Positions 14,728 through 23,195 of a stretch of DNA of 64,000 bases are shown piece after piece. The notes beneath the pieces are model-generated. The model was not told the origin of the DNA and made no database searches. It saw nothing but the letters and a program-made list of their open reading frames with translations. Position numbers and translations under genes: made by a program. Source of the DNA: JBCBKL01 sp038521825 (GTDB lineage: Bacteria; Pseudomonadota; Alphaproteobacteria; Rhodobacterales; Rhodobacteraceae). Every line of letters begins with the position of its first letter. Within the stretch, counting starts at the first letter, position 1. The stretch covers positions 14,631 to 78,630 of the forward strand of contig JBCBKL010000020.1 in NCBI GenBank assembly GCA_038521825.1, written 5' to 3'.

Positions 14728-15182
14728 CTGCCGTGCCCCACGCCGTGTTTTGGTTTGCGCAGGTTGTCGACAGGAACTTCGATGGTCACCTCCCCGGCCT
14801 GCTCAAACGTCAAGGTGATGGCAATCACTTCATCCTGTAGCAGCGGGCGGTTCAGACCCATCAGCATGATATGATCACCGCCACGTTTCAGCATGTGGGC
14901 CCCGTTGGCCGGGATCGCAAAGCCGTCTTCGACCTCGATCATCCGCATGACGCCATCCCCGTCCTCGAGGTGGGTGTGCAGTTCAACCCGCTTTGCGGCA
15001 TCGGTTTGGGCGGCAATCAGTCGGTCGGCGCGATCCGTGGTGTTGACCAGGGTCATAAAGGCCGCGCCGGTGACCGAGCGTTCGGTGGCAGAACGGGCAT
15101 AGGCGTCGTCGACTGTGACATCCTGAGCATGCGCGGCAGCGCCGATCAGCAATGCCGCGGCAATTGCAAGAGTATGTTTCAT
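14724..15182 (-). CDS. Periplasmic copper chaperone PCu(A)C
   Basis: 152 residues with a clear Sec signal peptide (MKHTLAIAAALLIGAAAHAQ). The mature domain contains the copper-binding Met/His set of the family: HTHLEDGDGVMRM, AHMLKRGGDHIMLMGL and the VTIEVPV strand. PCu(A)C proteins deliver Cu(I) to the CuA or CuB site of cytochrome c oxidase. The C-terminus is His/Gly-rich (KPKHGVGHGS) and may add metal ligands. It is downstream of and co-directional with a small secreted Cys-rich protein, 33 nt apart, so the two are probably one copper-handling unit. Confidence 0.9.
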   Translation of the reverse strand: MKHTLAIAAALLIGAAAHAQDVTVDDAYARSATERSVTGAAFMTLVNTTDRADRLIAAQTDAAKRVELHTHLEDGDGVMRMIEVEDGFAIPANGAHMLKRGGDHIMLMGLNRPLLQDEVIAITLTFEQAGEVTIEVPVDNLRKPKHGVGHGS

Positions 15183-15215
15183 GTTCTTTCCTTGGATATG
15201 CTGTGTCGTTTTGAG

Positions 15216-15563
15216 TTACGAAAAAAGCAATCCAGGTGGTCCCCTTGCAGGGCATTCAACGTCGACCGCGATGACCCGCTGTAATCGATCGGGAAATGAA
15301 TGGCGCGCGTTTAAAAAACTCTGCTGAGCGGCATCTGGATGATCCGACAAGATGCCAGTCAGGGCCTGCGCGATACAATCCGGGCAGAGATGCGGGGCAT
15401 CGACTGGCTTGCCGTCGCCGTCAACCCAAACGGTGACGGGCCCATGACCCGTGCAAATGATCATCTGCCCATGCGCATCCGTCGCGCCGCTCGCTAAGGC
15501 CATCGTCTGCCCGGTAAGGGCAAGAAGCAAAGTCAGAAGGAATGCGGCACAGGTTCGGACCAT
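15216..15563 (-). CDS. Small secreted protein with CxxC motif (DUF2946-like)
   Basis: 115 residues with an N-terminal signal peptide (MVRTCAAFLLTLLLALTGQTMALASGA). The mature part has MIICTGHGPVTVWVDGDGKPVDAPHLCPDCIAQAL: a Cys-His pair and a CPDC motif that could bind copper or a haem/metal cofactor. The C-terminal 45 residues are less conserved in character and end PARGPPGLLFS. Similar short proteins occur beside PCu(A)C in roseobacters in my recollection. Function unknown; copper handling in the periplasm is inferred from the neighbour. Confidence 0.65.
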   Translation of the reverse strand: MVRTCAAFLLTLLLALTGQTMALASGATDAHGQMIICTGHGPVTVWVDGDGKPVDAPHLCPDCIAQALTGILSDHPDAAQQSFLNARHSFPDRLQRVIAVDVECPARGPPGLLFS

Positions 15564-15616
15564 GAGGTCGAGCTAACAATGGCCGGTGGTCGATCCAATG
15601 CGCCAAAACGAAGCGA

Positions 15617-15639
15617 CCCCGGTCGCAACGCGACCGGGG
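15617..15639 (-). terminator. Intrinsic terminator-like hairpin after rpmB
   Basis: CCCCGGTCGC (15617-15626) pairs perfectly with GCGACCGGGG (15630-15639), loop of 3. Read on the minus strand it follows the rpmB stop by 22 nt and is trailed by TCGCTTCGTTTT, a partial U-tract. Confidence 0.65.
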
Positions 15640-15661
15640 CCGTCAATCAAAGGAAGACTTA

Positions 15662-15952
15662 TCAGGCCTTTGCGGCCTGCGCTTTCGCTATCTCTTTCTT
15701 GACCTTAAGCGCGTTCGCTGACAGCTCTGTGTCTTTCGCCTTGGCCAGGAACGCATCCAGACCACCACGATGGTCAACGCTGCGCAGCGCGTGGGCCGAA
15801 ATACGGAACTTAATACCACGACCCAGCGTTTCGGACTGAAGCGTCACGTCATTCAGGTTCGGCAGAAAGCGCCGCTTGGTTTTGTTGTTGGCGTGGCTGA
15901 CATTGTTGCCAACCATCGGGCCTTTTCCGGTCAGTTCGCAAACACGCGACAT
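15662..15952 (-). CDS. rpmB: 50S ribosomal protein L28
   Basis: 96 residues. MSRVCELTGKGPMVGNNVSHANNKTKRRFLPNL is the diagnostic L28 N-terminus, and ISAHALRSVDHRGGLDAFL the C-terminal conserved part. The C-terminal extension rich in Ala and Lys is typical of alphaproteobacterial L28. A 7-bp hairpin (16009-16026, GCGCCGC/GCGGCGC) lies in its leader. It is monocistronic judging from the spacing and the downstream terminator. Confidence 0.97.
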   Translation of the reverse strand: MSRVCELTGKGPMVGNNVSHANNKTKRRFLPNLNDVTLQSETLGRGIKFRISAHALRSVDHRGGLDAFLAKAKDTELSANALKVKKEIAKAQAAKA

Positions 15953-16082
15953 GGCTGCATCCTCATTGATAATCTGCCGTTTGGACCGATGCCCCTAAAC
16001 GACAGAGGCGCCGCAAAGGCGGCGCTCTGAATTTCGTTCTGCGCGTTTAGGCGGAATCACCCAGAGGGTCAAGGCGCGCGGA

Positions 16083-17066
16083 TCAAGATTTTCCCAGCGA
16101 GGCCAGAAACCTCTCGGCACCCTCAGCAGCGGAAAGCTGGCCTGACGCAACATCTTGACCGATGGCGGCTATCAGCCTCTGCGCGGTCGGGTTTTGCATC
16201 TGCGCCAGCAAGGCCTGACGGACTTCGTCTTCGAACCAGTATCGCGCCTGAGCAGCGCGCGCGGCATCAAAATGACTTTCTGCCTTGCGCCAATCCGTCA
16301 GCTCACCGATTGCGCTCCAGGCTTCGGCCAGCCCGTCTTCCTGCATGGCAGAAACCATCATGGCCTTGGGAAAATCGGGCGGGTCCTGCGGGCGCCTGCG
16401 CAAAAGCCGCAAGGCACCGGTATAGTCGGCGCAGGTTCGGGTTGCGGCAGCTTTCAGGTCACCATCGGCCTTGTTGATCAGGATGAGGTCGGCCATCTCC
16501 ATGATGCCGCGCTTGACGCCCTGCAATTCGTCCCCACCTGCCGGGGCCAGCAACAGGATAAAGACGTCAGACATGTGCGCCACGACCGTTTCTGACTGAC
16601 CAACGCCAACCGTTTCGATCAGGATGACGTCGTACCCTGCCCCTTCACACAGCTCGACGGCCTCGCGGGTGCGGCGTGCGACACCGCCCAGATGGGTCTG
16701 GCTGGGCGATGGCCGAATAAAGGCGGCGGGCTCGCGGCTCAGCCTGTCCATCCGCGTCTTGTCGCCCAGGATAGATCCGCCCGACCGCGCCGATGAAGGA
16801 TCGACGGCAAGAACCGCCACCTTCAGACCCAGCCCGATCAGCATCATGCCAAAGCTCTCGATGAAGGTCGATTTCCCGACACCGGGCGTGCCTGACAACC
16901 CAATGCGCAGCGCCGACCGGTCTTTGGGCATGGCCGACAGGACCGCACTCGCCGCTGCTCGGTGATCGGGGCGCGCACTTTCGACAAGCGTTATTCCACG
17001 GGCCAGCGCCCGCCGTTCGCCGGCGGCTATCCGTGCTGCGAGGTCTTTGGTGTCCATGCCTGCCAT
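16083..17066 (-). CDS. meaB: Methylmalonyl-CoA mutase-associated GTPase MeaB
   Basis: 327 residues from the ATG at MAGMDTKDLAARI; the much longer open frame upstream is non-coding. The G3E GTPase set is present: P-loop GTPGVGKST (59-67), AVDPSSARSGGSILGDKTRM (switch region and the MeaB-specific RSGG-LGDKTRM), ETVGVGQSE (Walker B/G3) and NKADGD (G4). MeaB gates adenosylcobalamin loading and protects methylmalonyl-CoA mutase. The mutase gene is not in this window. The N-terminus faces the divergent hrpB gene, 87 nt away. Confidence 0.92.
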   Translation of the reverse strand: MAGMDTKDLAARIAAGERRALARGITLVESARPDHRAAASAVLSAMPKDRSALRIGLSGTPGVGKSTFIESFGMMLIGLGLKVAVLAVDPSSARSGGSILGDKTRMDRLSREPAAFIRPSPSQTHLGGVARRTREAVELCEGAGYDVILIETVGVGQSETVVAHMSDVFILLLAPAGGDELQGVKRGIMEMADLILINKADGDLKAAATRTCADYTGALRLLRRRPQDPPDFPKAMMVSAMQEDGLAEAWSAIGELTDWRKAESHFDAARAAQARYWFEDEVRQALLAQMQNPTAQRLIAAIGQDVASGQLSAAEGAERFLASLGKS

Positions 17067-17153
17067 CTCGTGCTTTGCCCGCCGTTTTCGGGAACGCGCC
17101 GCAAAATGTCTAGGGGCATTGGCCTTTGGGCGAGGCTGGAGGATAAAGCCGAT

Positions 17154-19565
17154 ATGGACGCGCCGCTGCCCATTGATCCAATCCTGCCTGACCTGGTCGC
17201 CCTTTTGCGCCAAAACCGTCGGGCGGTGCTGCAGGCCCCGCCGGGTGCCGGCAAGACAACGCGCGTACCCCTTGCCCTTCTCGACGCCGGGCTGGGAAAC
17301 GGCAGGATCATCATGCTTGAACCGCGCCGTCTGGCTGCCCGCGCAGCGGCGGCGCGGATGGCAGAAAGCCTTGGCGAGCCGGTCGGCAAGACCGTGGGTT
17401 ACCGAATACGGGGTGAAAGCAAGACAAGTCCTGAAACCCGGATCGAGGTTGTGACCGAAGGCATCCTGACCAGGATGATCCAGAACGATCCGGACATGCA
17501 CGGCGTGGGCACAATCATCTTCGATGAATTCCACGAACGCAGCCTGCAAGCCGATCTCGGGCTGGCGCTGAGCCTCGATGTTGCGGATTTGCGGGATGAT
17601 CTCATCTTAGTCGCGATGTCGGCGACGCTTGATGCAGGCCCGGTGGCCGAGATGATGAAGGCGCCGGTCCTGACCTCCGAAGGGCGCGGCTTTCCGGTAA
17701 CGCCGCATTGGCTCGAAAAACCCTTCGGCCCGAAGGCGCGGTTCGAGGCTGCGATGGCGGAGCTGATCCGTCAGGCCTTGTTGGACTCCAAAGGGTCCGT
17801 GCTCGCCTTTCTGCCTGGCGAAGGTGAAATTCGTCGTGTTCACAACCTGTTAGACGATGCTCATACCAAAAACGTAGTAATCCAGCCGCTCTATGGTGCG
17901 ATGCCGTTCGGGGCCCAGAAAGAGGCGCTCGAACCCGCCGGGCCGGGCAATCGGAAGGTGATCCTCGCAACCGCGATCGCAGAGACATCCCTGACCCTCC
18001 CCGATATCCGTGTTGTGGTCGATGGCGGGCGGGCACGGCGGGCGGTGTTCGATCCCGGGTCCGGGATGTCCCGCCTTGTCACCGAGCGCGTCACCAAGGC
18101 CGAGGCCCAGCAACGCGCAGGGCGGGCCGGTCGCGTCGCGGAAGGGCATTGCTACAAGCTGTGGACCAAGGGAGAAGACGGTGGCCTATCCCCCTTTCCC
18201 GCAACGGAAATCGAGCGCGGAGATCTTGCAGGGTTTGCGCTCGAATTGGCCGCCTGGGGTGCGTCCGAGAGCGACCTGCGATTTGTGACGCCCCCTCATG
18301 CGGGCCGATTGGCGGAGGCACGGGCGCTGCTGCGGATGTTGGGTGCGCTCGATACCGAAGACCAGATTACCGCCCACGGTCAAAGGCTTGTACAGGTCCC
18401 CCTGCATCCCCGCCTGGCTCATATGCTCGAGATCGGCGGCAGGGACGCAGCGCCTCTGGCCGCTCTCTTGGCCGACAGGGATCCACTGCGCGGTGCGGAT
18501 ACGGATTTTTCTTTGCGAATACAATTTGTTAAGAGTGGTCACTCCACTGCCAATCCCGCCGCGCTGGCCCGGATCCGGGAGGAAGCGAAACGGTTGAGCC
18601 GTGGGCGCACCAAGACCGGTGCACTCAGCGTCGGCCAGATGCTTGCGCTGGCTTATCCGGATCGGGTCGGCCTTCGGCGGCCGGGTGACGCGCCCCGTTA
18701 TGTTCTAAGCGGCGGAAAAGGCGCCGTTTTTTCGGACAGCGACCGGATGGGGCAACAGCGCCTCATCGTCGCAACGGATCTGGACGGCGACCCACGCGAG
18801 GCGCGGGTCAGGATGGCTGCAGCGCTCTCGGAGAATGAACTCCGAGAGATTTTTTCAAACCAAATCAATTGGTTGGATATCTGCGAGTGGTCACGGCGCG
18901 AGGGCCGGGTCGCGGCGCGGCGGCAAGAACGGTTTGGCGCGTTGGTGTTGGACGACCGGGTATGGCGGGACGCACCGGATGAAGCCATTGCCCGCGCGAT
19001 GCTGGACGGCGTGCGCCAGATTGGTCTGCAACCTTCTGAAAAGGCGAAACTTTTCATGGCACGCTGCCGTCTTCTGAATAGCCTTCCAGACATGTCGGAA
19101 GCAGCGTTGATGAAGCATCTCGACACGTGGTTATTGCCTCATATCAATGGGTTGCGCAGCGCCGAGGACTGGAAGGCGTTCGACATCCTGCCCGCCCTCG
19201 ATGCCATGCTCGATTGGGATCAGCGGCAGAGCTTGGACCGTGAGGTGCCAGCCCAATTCACCACACCGCTCGGGCGCAAGGTGCCGATCGACTATGGCGC
19301 GGAAGAGCCATCTATCGAACTGAGATTGCAGGAACTTTTTGGACAAACCACGCATCCGAACGTGGCTGGCCGCCCCCTGAGGATCTCGCTTTTGTCACCG
19401 GCCGGCAGGCCCGTTCAGGTCACGATGGATCTGCCGGGTTTCTGGGCCTCGTCCTATGCCGATGTGCGCAAGGACATGCGGGGGCGTTACCCGAAACATC
19501 CGTGGCCCGAGGATCCGACGCAAGCCGATCCGACGCTGCGGACGAAGCGGCGGGCGGTGCGTTAA
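17154..19565 (+). CDS. hrpB: ATP-dependent helicase HrpB (DEAH family)
   Basis: 803 residues, close to the usual 810-840. Start chosen at the ATG 10 nt after GGAGG; upstream in-frame ATGs lack such a signal. Motif I GAGKTT (31-36), DEAH-box variant DEFHERS (124-130), SATLDAGPV (motif III), helicase C motifs ATAIAETSLTLPDIRVVVDGG and QRAGRAGR, then HA2 and the HrpB-specific C-terminal domain (IELRLQELFGQTTHPNVAGRPLRISLLSPAGRPVQ, FWASSYADVRKDMRGRYPKHPWPEDP). RNA or DNA unwinding role not well defined. A repeat cluster follows the gene. Confidence 0.95.
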   Translation: MDAPLPIDPILPDLVALLRQNRRAVLQAPPGAGKTTRVPLALLDAGLGNGRIIMLEPRRLAARAAAARMAESLGEPVGKTVGYRIRGESKTSPETRIEVVTEGILTRMIQNDPDMHGVGTIIFDEFHERSLQADLGLALSLDVADLRDDLILVAMSATLDAGPVAEMMKAPVLTSEGRGFPVTPHWLEKPFGPKARFEAAMAELIRQALLDSKGSVLAFLPGEGEIRRVHNLLDDAHTKNVVIQPLYGAMPFGAQKEALEPAGPGNRKVILATAIAETSLTLPDIRVVVDGGRARRAVFDPGSGMSRLVTERVTKAEAQQRAGRAGRVAEGHCYKLWTKGEDGGLSPFPATEIERGDLAGFALELAAWGASESDLRFVTPPHAGRLAEARALLRMLGALDTEDQITAHGQRLVQVPLHPRLAHMLEIGGRDAAPLAALLADRDPLRGADTDFSLRIQFVKSGHSTANPAALARIREEAKRLSRGRTKTGALSVGQMLALAYPDRVGLRRPGDAPRYVLSGGKGAVFSDSDRMGQQRLIVATDLDGDPREARVRMAAALSENELREIFSNQINWLDICEWSRREGRVAARRQERFGALVLDDRVWRDAPDEAIARAMLDGVRQIGLQPSEKAKLFMARCRLLNSLPDMSEAALMKHLDTWLLPHINGLRSAEDWKAFDILPALDAMLDWDQRQSLDREVPAQFTTPLGRKVPIDYGAEEPSIELRLQELFGQTTHPNVAGRPLRISLLSPAGRPVQVTMDLPGFWASSYADVRKDMRGRYPKHPWPEDPTQADPTLRTKRRAVR

Positions 19566-19615
19566 CCGCGCACAGCAGCAGCCTGCCAACCGCAGGATCC
19601 CATCCGCCGAGGCCC

Positions 19616-19726
19616 GAATTGTACCCTTTGCCGATCAGATTGTACGTTTTGGCAAGTGAGGCCAGGGGCGCAAAAACCGCCAAACAGGGCGTTTTGTGCG
19701 TTTTGGCCCTGAAAACGTACAAAAGC
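19616..19726. repeat. GTAC-cored intergenic repeat cluster, copy B
   Basis: Downstream of hrpB lie GAATTGTACCCTTTGCC (19616-19632) and GATTGTACGTTTTGGC (19638-19653). A large imperfect stem-loop follows: GTTTTGTGCGTTTT (19691-19704) against AAAACGTACAAAAGC (19712-19726). Read in reverse, the last arm is another TTGTACGTTTT word. It shares motif and spacing style with 3815-3903. The gap 19566-19785 has no gene. Confidence 0.6.
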
Positions 19727-19785
19727 GGCCGCAAGGCCCCAAGGCGCCACCAAACCGGGTTAATTCCGGCACATATGTCGCAGGG

Positions 19786-20766
19786 TCAGGCCGCGTGCCG
19801 CACGTCGCCCGGTTCTATACCGGGCGGACCGCCGCGCGCTGTTTCGGCGGCTTTAATCAGGTCGTGCATCCGCTGGTTCAGGGGTGTCTTGACACGGTGC
19901 TTTTTGCCCATCTCGATGATGACGCCCTGCAGCGCATCGATTTCGGTCGGGCGGCGTTGTGTGAGATCATCCCACATAGACGACCGCGCCTTTGGGTCAA
20001 TGGTCAGCATGCTGGCCGCGATGCGGCGAAAAAGCGGCGTGGGCAGACGCAATATGTGGGGAATGAGCGCAGGCGGCGCGCCAGTGGTTTTCGCGGGCTT
20101 TATGCCGGCGGCGTGAAGAACGCGCAGCGCCTCGGCCATCTGATCCGCCATCAGGCGCCGCCATGCCCGATCCTGGAGCATGTCCTTGAGTGGCAGATCA
20201 GAGAGCGCGTTGAGCGCGTTGCCCAGATTGATGAGCAGTTTGCCCCATTGAATGCCCGCGATGTCGTCTGTCTGCTCCCATCTGAGATGCGTGGTGCTGA
20301 GATCGGGCAGATCACCGGCCTCGACCATGATCGCACCTGATGTCCCCCGGTGATAATGGGCCGGTGTCAGCGGCACCACGTTGAACGGGACCACGGCGGC
20401 CAGCACTTTCGCGTCAGGTAGGGCATCCCGCAATAGGGCGGCGTTGGTCACCCCGTTTTGCAGCGACACGACCGTGGCGGTAGGCGCGTGGACAGCGATA
20501 TGATCAGCCATTTCGGAGGTTGCACCGGACTTGACGGCCACAAGAACAAAGTCCGCCCCAGACAGCGTAGCCGGATCGTCGGTCATGTCCGGTTTCACGG
20601 TCACATCGAGACCGGCGTAATCGGTGAGATGCAGCCCCTCGGCCACCGCCGCGATGATCCGGGGCCGTCCCAGAAACCGCACCTTTTGTCCGGCAAGTGA
20701 AAGACACCCGCCCACGTAACAGCCTATGCTGCCAGCACCGGCTATGACGATTTTGGGTCTAGACAC
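19786..20766 (-). CDS. Ketopantoate reductase family protein (2-dehydropantoate 2-reductase)
   Basis: 326 residues from a GTG that overlaps the argF stop region; the longer frame would run far into argF. N-terminal Rossmann GAGSIGCYVGGCLSLAG, LVAVKSGATSEMADH (the family Lys), SLQNGVTN, and C-terminal KLLINLGNALNALSDLPL plus SSMWDDLTQRRPTEIDALQGVI (ketopantoate-binding S-x-x-x-D...R-x-T-E-I-D). The panE reaction is NADPH-dependent reduction of 2-dehydropantoate in pantothenate synthesis. Many paralogues in this family have other substrates, so the symbol is withheld. It is the third gene in the argD-argF order. Confidence 0.82.
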   Translation of the reverse strand: MSRPKIVIAGAGSIGCYVGGCLSLAGQKVRFLGRPRIIAAVAEGLHLTDYAGLDVTVKPDMTDDPATLSGADFVLVAVKSGATSEMADHIAVHAPTATVVSLQNGVTNAALLRDALPDAKVLAAVVPFNVVPLTPAHYHRGTSGAIMVEAGDLPDLSTTHLRWEQTDDIAGIQWGKLLINLGNALNALSDLPLKDMLQDRAWRRLMADQMAEALRVLHAAGIKPAKTTGAPPALIPHILRLPTPLFRRIAASMLTIDPKARSSMWDDLTQRRPTEIDALQGVIIEMGKKHRVKTPLNQRMHDLIKAAETARGGPPGIEPGDVRHAA

Positions 20767-21685
20767 CAAGGCACCATCGCATGATGGCCTTTTGCGCGTG
20801 CAGCCGGTTTTCAGCTTCGTCGAAGACGACCGATTGCGCACCGTCCATGACCTCGCTTGTCACTTCCTCTTCGCGGTGCGCGGGCAGGCAATGCATGAAA
20901 ATGGCACTGTCTTTCGCGTGCTCCATCAGTTCGGCATTCACCTGGTATGGCCGGAGCATGTTGTGCCGCCGTTCCTTGGCCGATTGGGCGTCATGCATCG
21001 AAACCCACGTATCGGCAAAGATCAGATCGGCCCCAGCGACGGCGTCCTGGGCATCGCGGTTGATCTCGAAACTGCGGCCGGATTTGCGGACCAGCCCCTG
21101 CCATTCCTCTTCGGGGTCAAGCTGCGAGGGGCCGGCAAAGGTCAGGTCAAAGCCGAACTGGGCCGCCGCGTGCATAACACTGGCGCAGACGTTGTTGCCA
21201 TCGCCGCACCAGACCGCCTTGATCCCGTCGATCGGGCCACGGTGCTCTTCGTAGGTCATCACGTCGGCCATGATCTGGCAGGGGTGAGTCCGGTCCGTGA
21301 GTCCGTTGATCACGGGGACGGAGGCGAATTCAGCCATGTCCGTCAGCACCGCCTCGTCGAAGGTGCGGATCATGATCAGATCGACATAGCGCGACAGCAC
21401 GCGGGCGGTGTCGGCGATGGTCTCGCCATGCCCGAGCTGCATGTCGTTGCCGGAGAGCACCATCGTCTCGCCCCCCATCTGCCGGACGCCCACATCGAAG
21501 GAGACGCGCGTTCGGGTCGAGGGTTTTTCGAAGATCAGCGCGACCATCCGCCCCTGAAGCGGCAATTCGTCGTCGGGCGCACCGCGGGGCCTGTCGAGCC
21601 TGGCGTCTTTCATTGTCCGGGCGTGGTCGATCATGTGCCTGAGGGCGGCGGGGTCGGTTTTGTGGATGTCGAGAAAGTGGTTCAT
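20759..21685 (-). CDS. argF: Ornithine carbamoyltransferase
   Basis: 308 residues. The carbamoyl-phosphate motif STRTR occurs in EKPSTRTRVSFDVG; HPCQIMAD and the ornithine-loop HCLPAHREEEVT are intact. C-terminal RLHAQKAIMRWCLG is typical of OTCase. It catalyses carbamoyl phosphate + ornithine to citrulline in arginine biosynthesis. Located 73 nt downstream of argD on the same strand, with a conserved 3'-motif and a GGGGC/GCCCC hairpin in the gap; expression may be uneven across the pair. Confidence 0.96.
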   Translation of the reverse strand: MNHFLDIHKTDPAALRHMIDHARTMKDARLDRPRGAPDDELPLQGRMVALIFEKPSTRTRVSFDVGVRQMGGETMVLSGNDMQLGHGETIADTARVLSRYVDLIMIRTFDEAVLTDMAEFASVPVINGLTDRTHPCQIMADVMTYEEHRGPIDGIKAVWCGDGNNVCASVMHAAAQFGFDLTFAGPSQLDPEEEWQGLVRKSGRSFEINRDAQDAVAGADLIFADTWVSMHDAQSAKERRHNMLRPYQVNAELMEHAKDSAIFMHCLPAHREEEVTSEVMDGAQSVVFDEAENRLHAQKAIMRWCLGV

Positions 21686-21714
21686 GGGTTCGTTTTCGTT
21701 TCGGAGGGCGAAAC

Positions 21715-21761
21715 GGGGCGCTGCCCCGGACCCCGGAGTATTTGCGGAACAGTGAAGATCA
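21715..21761 (-). repeat. Stop-codon-associated 3' motif, copy 2
   Basis: On the minus strand the argD TGA opens TGATCTTCACTGTTCC, then GCAAATACTCCGGGG, then a GGGGC-AGC-GCCCC hairpin (21715-21727). This parallels the motif after the racemase gene at 8897-8932. It sits inside the argD-argF operon. Confidence 0.55.
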
Positions 21762-22940
21762 GGCCGCCTGGGCCTTGAGCGATGTGGCGGCGGCGTCGAG
21801 CCGGGTTATGGCCTCGCCGATTTCGCCTTCGGTGATGGTGAGCGGGGGCAGCAGCCGGATCACGTTGTCGGCCGCGGGAACGGTGAGCACGTGGGCGTCG
21901 TAGCCGGCCTGCACGATATCGGTGTTGGCGGCCTTGCATTTGATCCCGAGCATCAGCCCCGACCCGCGCACGTGATCGAAGAGATCGGGATGTGCGGAAA
22001 CGAGCCCTTCGAGTTTCTGGCGCAGGAACCCGGCCTTGCGATTGACGTCAGCGAGGAATTTGGCATCGCCCACGATGTCGAGTACGGCGCATCCGACCGC
22101 GCAGCCGAGCGGGTTGCCGCCATATGTGGACCCGTGGGTGCCTGCCGTCATGCCTGAGGCCGCATCGGCCGTGGCCAGAACGGCGCCAAGTGGGAAGCCG
22201 CCGCCGATCCCCTTTGCGACCATCATGATGTCCGGCTCGATCCCCGCCCATTCGTGCGCGAAGAGCTTGCCGGTCCGCCCGACCCCGCACTGCACCTCGT
22301 CAAGGATCAGCAGAATGCCGTGCTGATCGCAGACGTCACGCAGCCCCTTGAGGCATTGATCAGGCAGCGGGCGGATACCGCCTTCGCCCTGGATCGGTTC
22401 GATCAGGATCGCGGCCGTCTTATTGGTGATGGCGGGTTCGAGCGCGTCGTGATCGCCCCAGTCGAGATGGACGAAACCGGGCAGGAGCGGGCCGAAGCCC
22501 TGGGTCATCTTTTCGGACCCGGCAGCGGCGATGCCCGCCGACGACCGCCCGTGGAAGGACCCCGCGAAGGTGATGATCTCGACGCGGTCGGGTTGTTCTT
22601 TGTCGAACCAATACTTCCGGGCCATCTTGACCGCCAGTTCGCAGGCTTCCGTGCCGGAATTCGTGAAGAACACCGTATCGGCAAAGGTCAGATCGACGAG
22701 CCTGTCGGCCAGCGCCTGTTGCTGCGGGATCTGATAGAGGTTCGAGACATGCCAGAGCGCTTGTGCTTGATCGGTCACCGCCTGAACGAGCGCAGGATGC
22801 GCATGCCCGAGCGCGTTCACGGCGATCCCTGCCCCGAGATCCAGAAAGCGTCGCCCGTCCGCCTCGATCAGCCAGGAGCCTTCGCCCTTCACAAAGGAAA
22901 GGGGCGCACGATTGTAGGTCGGCAAAACGGAAGCGATCAT
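21759..22940 (-). CDS. argD: Acetylornithine aminotransferase
   Basis: 393 residues, class III PLP aminotransferase. PLP region FTNSGTEACELAVKMARKYWF, LDEVQCGVGRTGKLFAHEWAGIEPDIMMVAKGIGGGFPLGA (the Lys in VAKGIGGG is the Schiff-base residue), GSTYGGNPLGCAVG and a C-terminal VIRLLPPLTI. N-terminal LPTYNRAPLSFVKGEGSWL matches ArgD. It transfers the amino group from glutamate to N-acetylglutamate semialdehyde (and often succinyldiaminopimelate). It is the first gene of the argD-argF pair. Confidence 0.95.
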   Translation of the reverse strand: MIASVLPTYNRAPLSFVKGEGSWLIEADGRRFLDLGAGIAVNALGHAHPALVQAVTDQAQALWHVSNLYQIPQQQALADRLVDLTFADTVFFTNSGTEACELAVKMARKYWFDKEQPDRVEIITFAGSFHGRSSAGIAAAGSEKMTQGFGPLLPGFVHLDWGDHDALEPAITNKTAAILIEPIQGEGGIRPLPDQCLKGLRDVCDQHGILLILDEVQCGVGRTGKLFAHEWAGIEPDIMMVAKGIGGGFPLGAVLATADAASGMTAGTHGSTYGGNPLGCAVGCAVLDIVGDAKFLADVNRKAGFLRQKLEGLVSAHPDLFDHVRGSGLMLGIKCKAANTDIVQAGYDAHVLTVPAADNVIRLLPPLTITEGEIGEAITRLDAAATSLKAQAA

Positions 22941-23195
22941 CGGATCATCCTTTGTCAGAGGCCCCTTTGGTGCATGAGGGGCGCGAACAGGTCAACGATT
23001 TTGGAAGAGTGATGCGCGCGAAGGCGCACGGATGCATAGCCGGGTCAGGCGCGTCGTGAGCGTCGTGAGCGTCGTCGGATTGTGGCGTTTGCGGTCATGA
23101 CGCAGCGCATAGCGTACTTGGCGGCGTCACACCACCGGAAACTTCGCCGGACCGGGCGATCGGTCACGAATCCCGCGCATCAGCTTGGTATTGGT

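Noticed and set aside
16962..17153. An N-terminal extension of hrpB.
   Set aside because: The ATG at 17154 has a good Shine-Dalgarno at proper distance and matches family starts; the extension overlaps meaB.
17067..17549. An N-terminal extension of meaB.
   Set aside because: Family length (about 327) and the start at MAGMDTKD fit; the extension overlaps hrpB coding sequence on the other strand and has no conserved residues.
23051..23076. Short GCGTCGTGA tandem repeat as a CRISPR or VNTR.
   Set aside because: Only two to three 9-bp units with no spacers; too short to classify.
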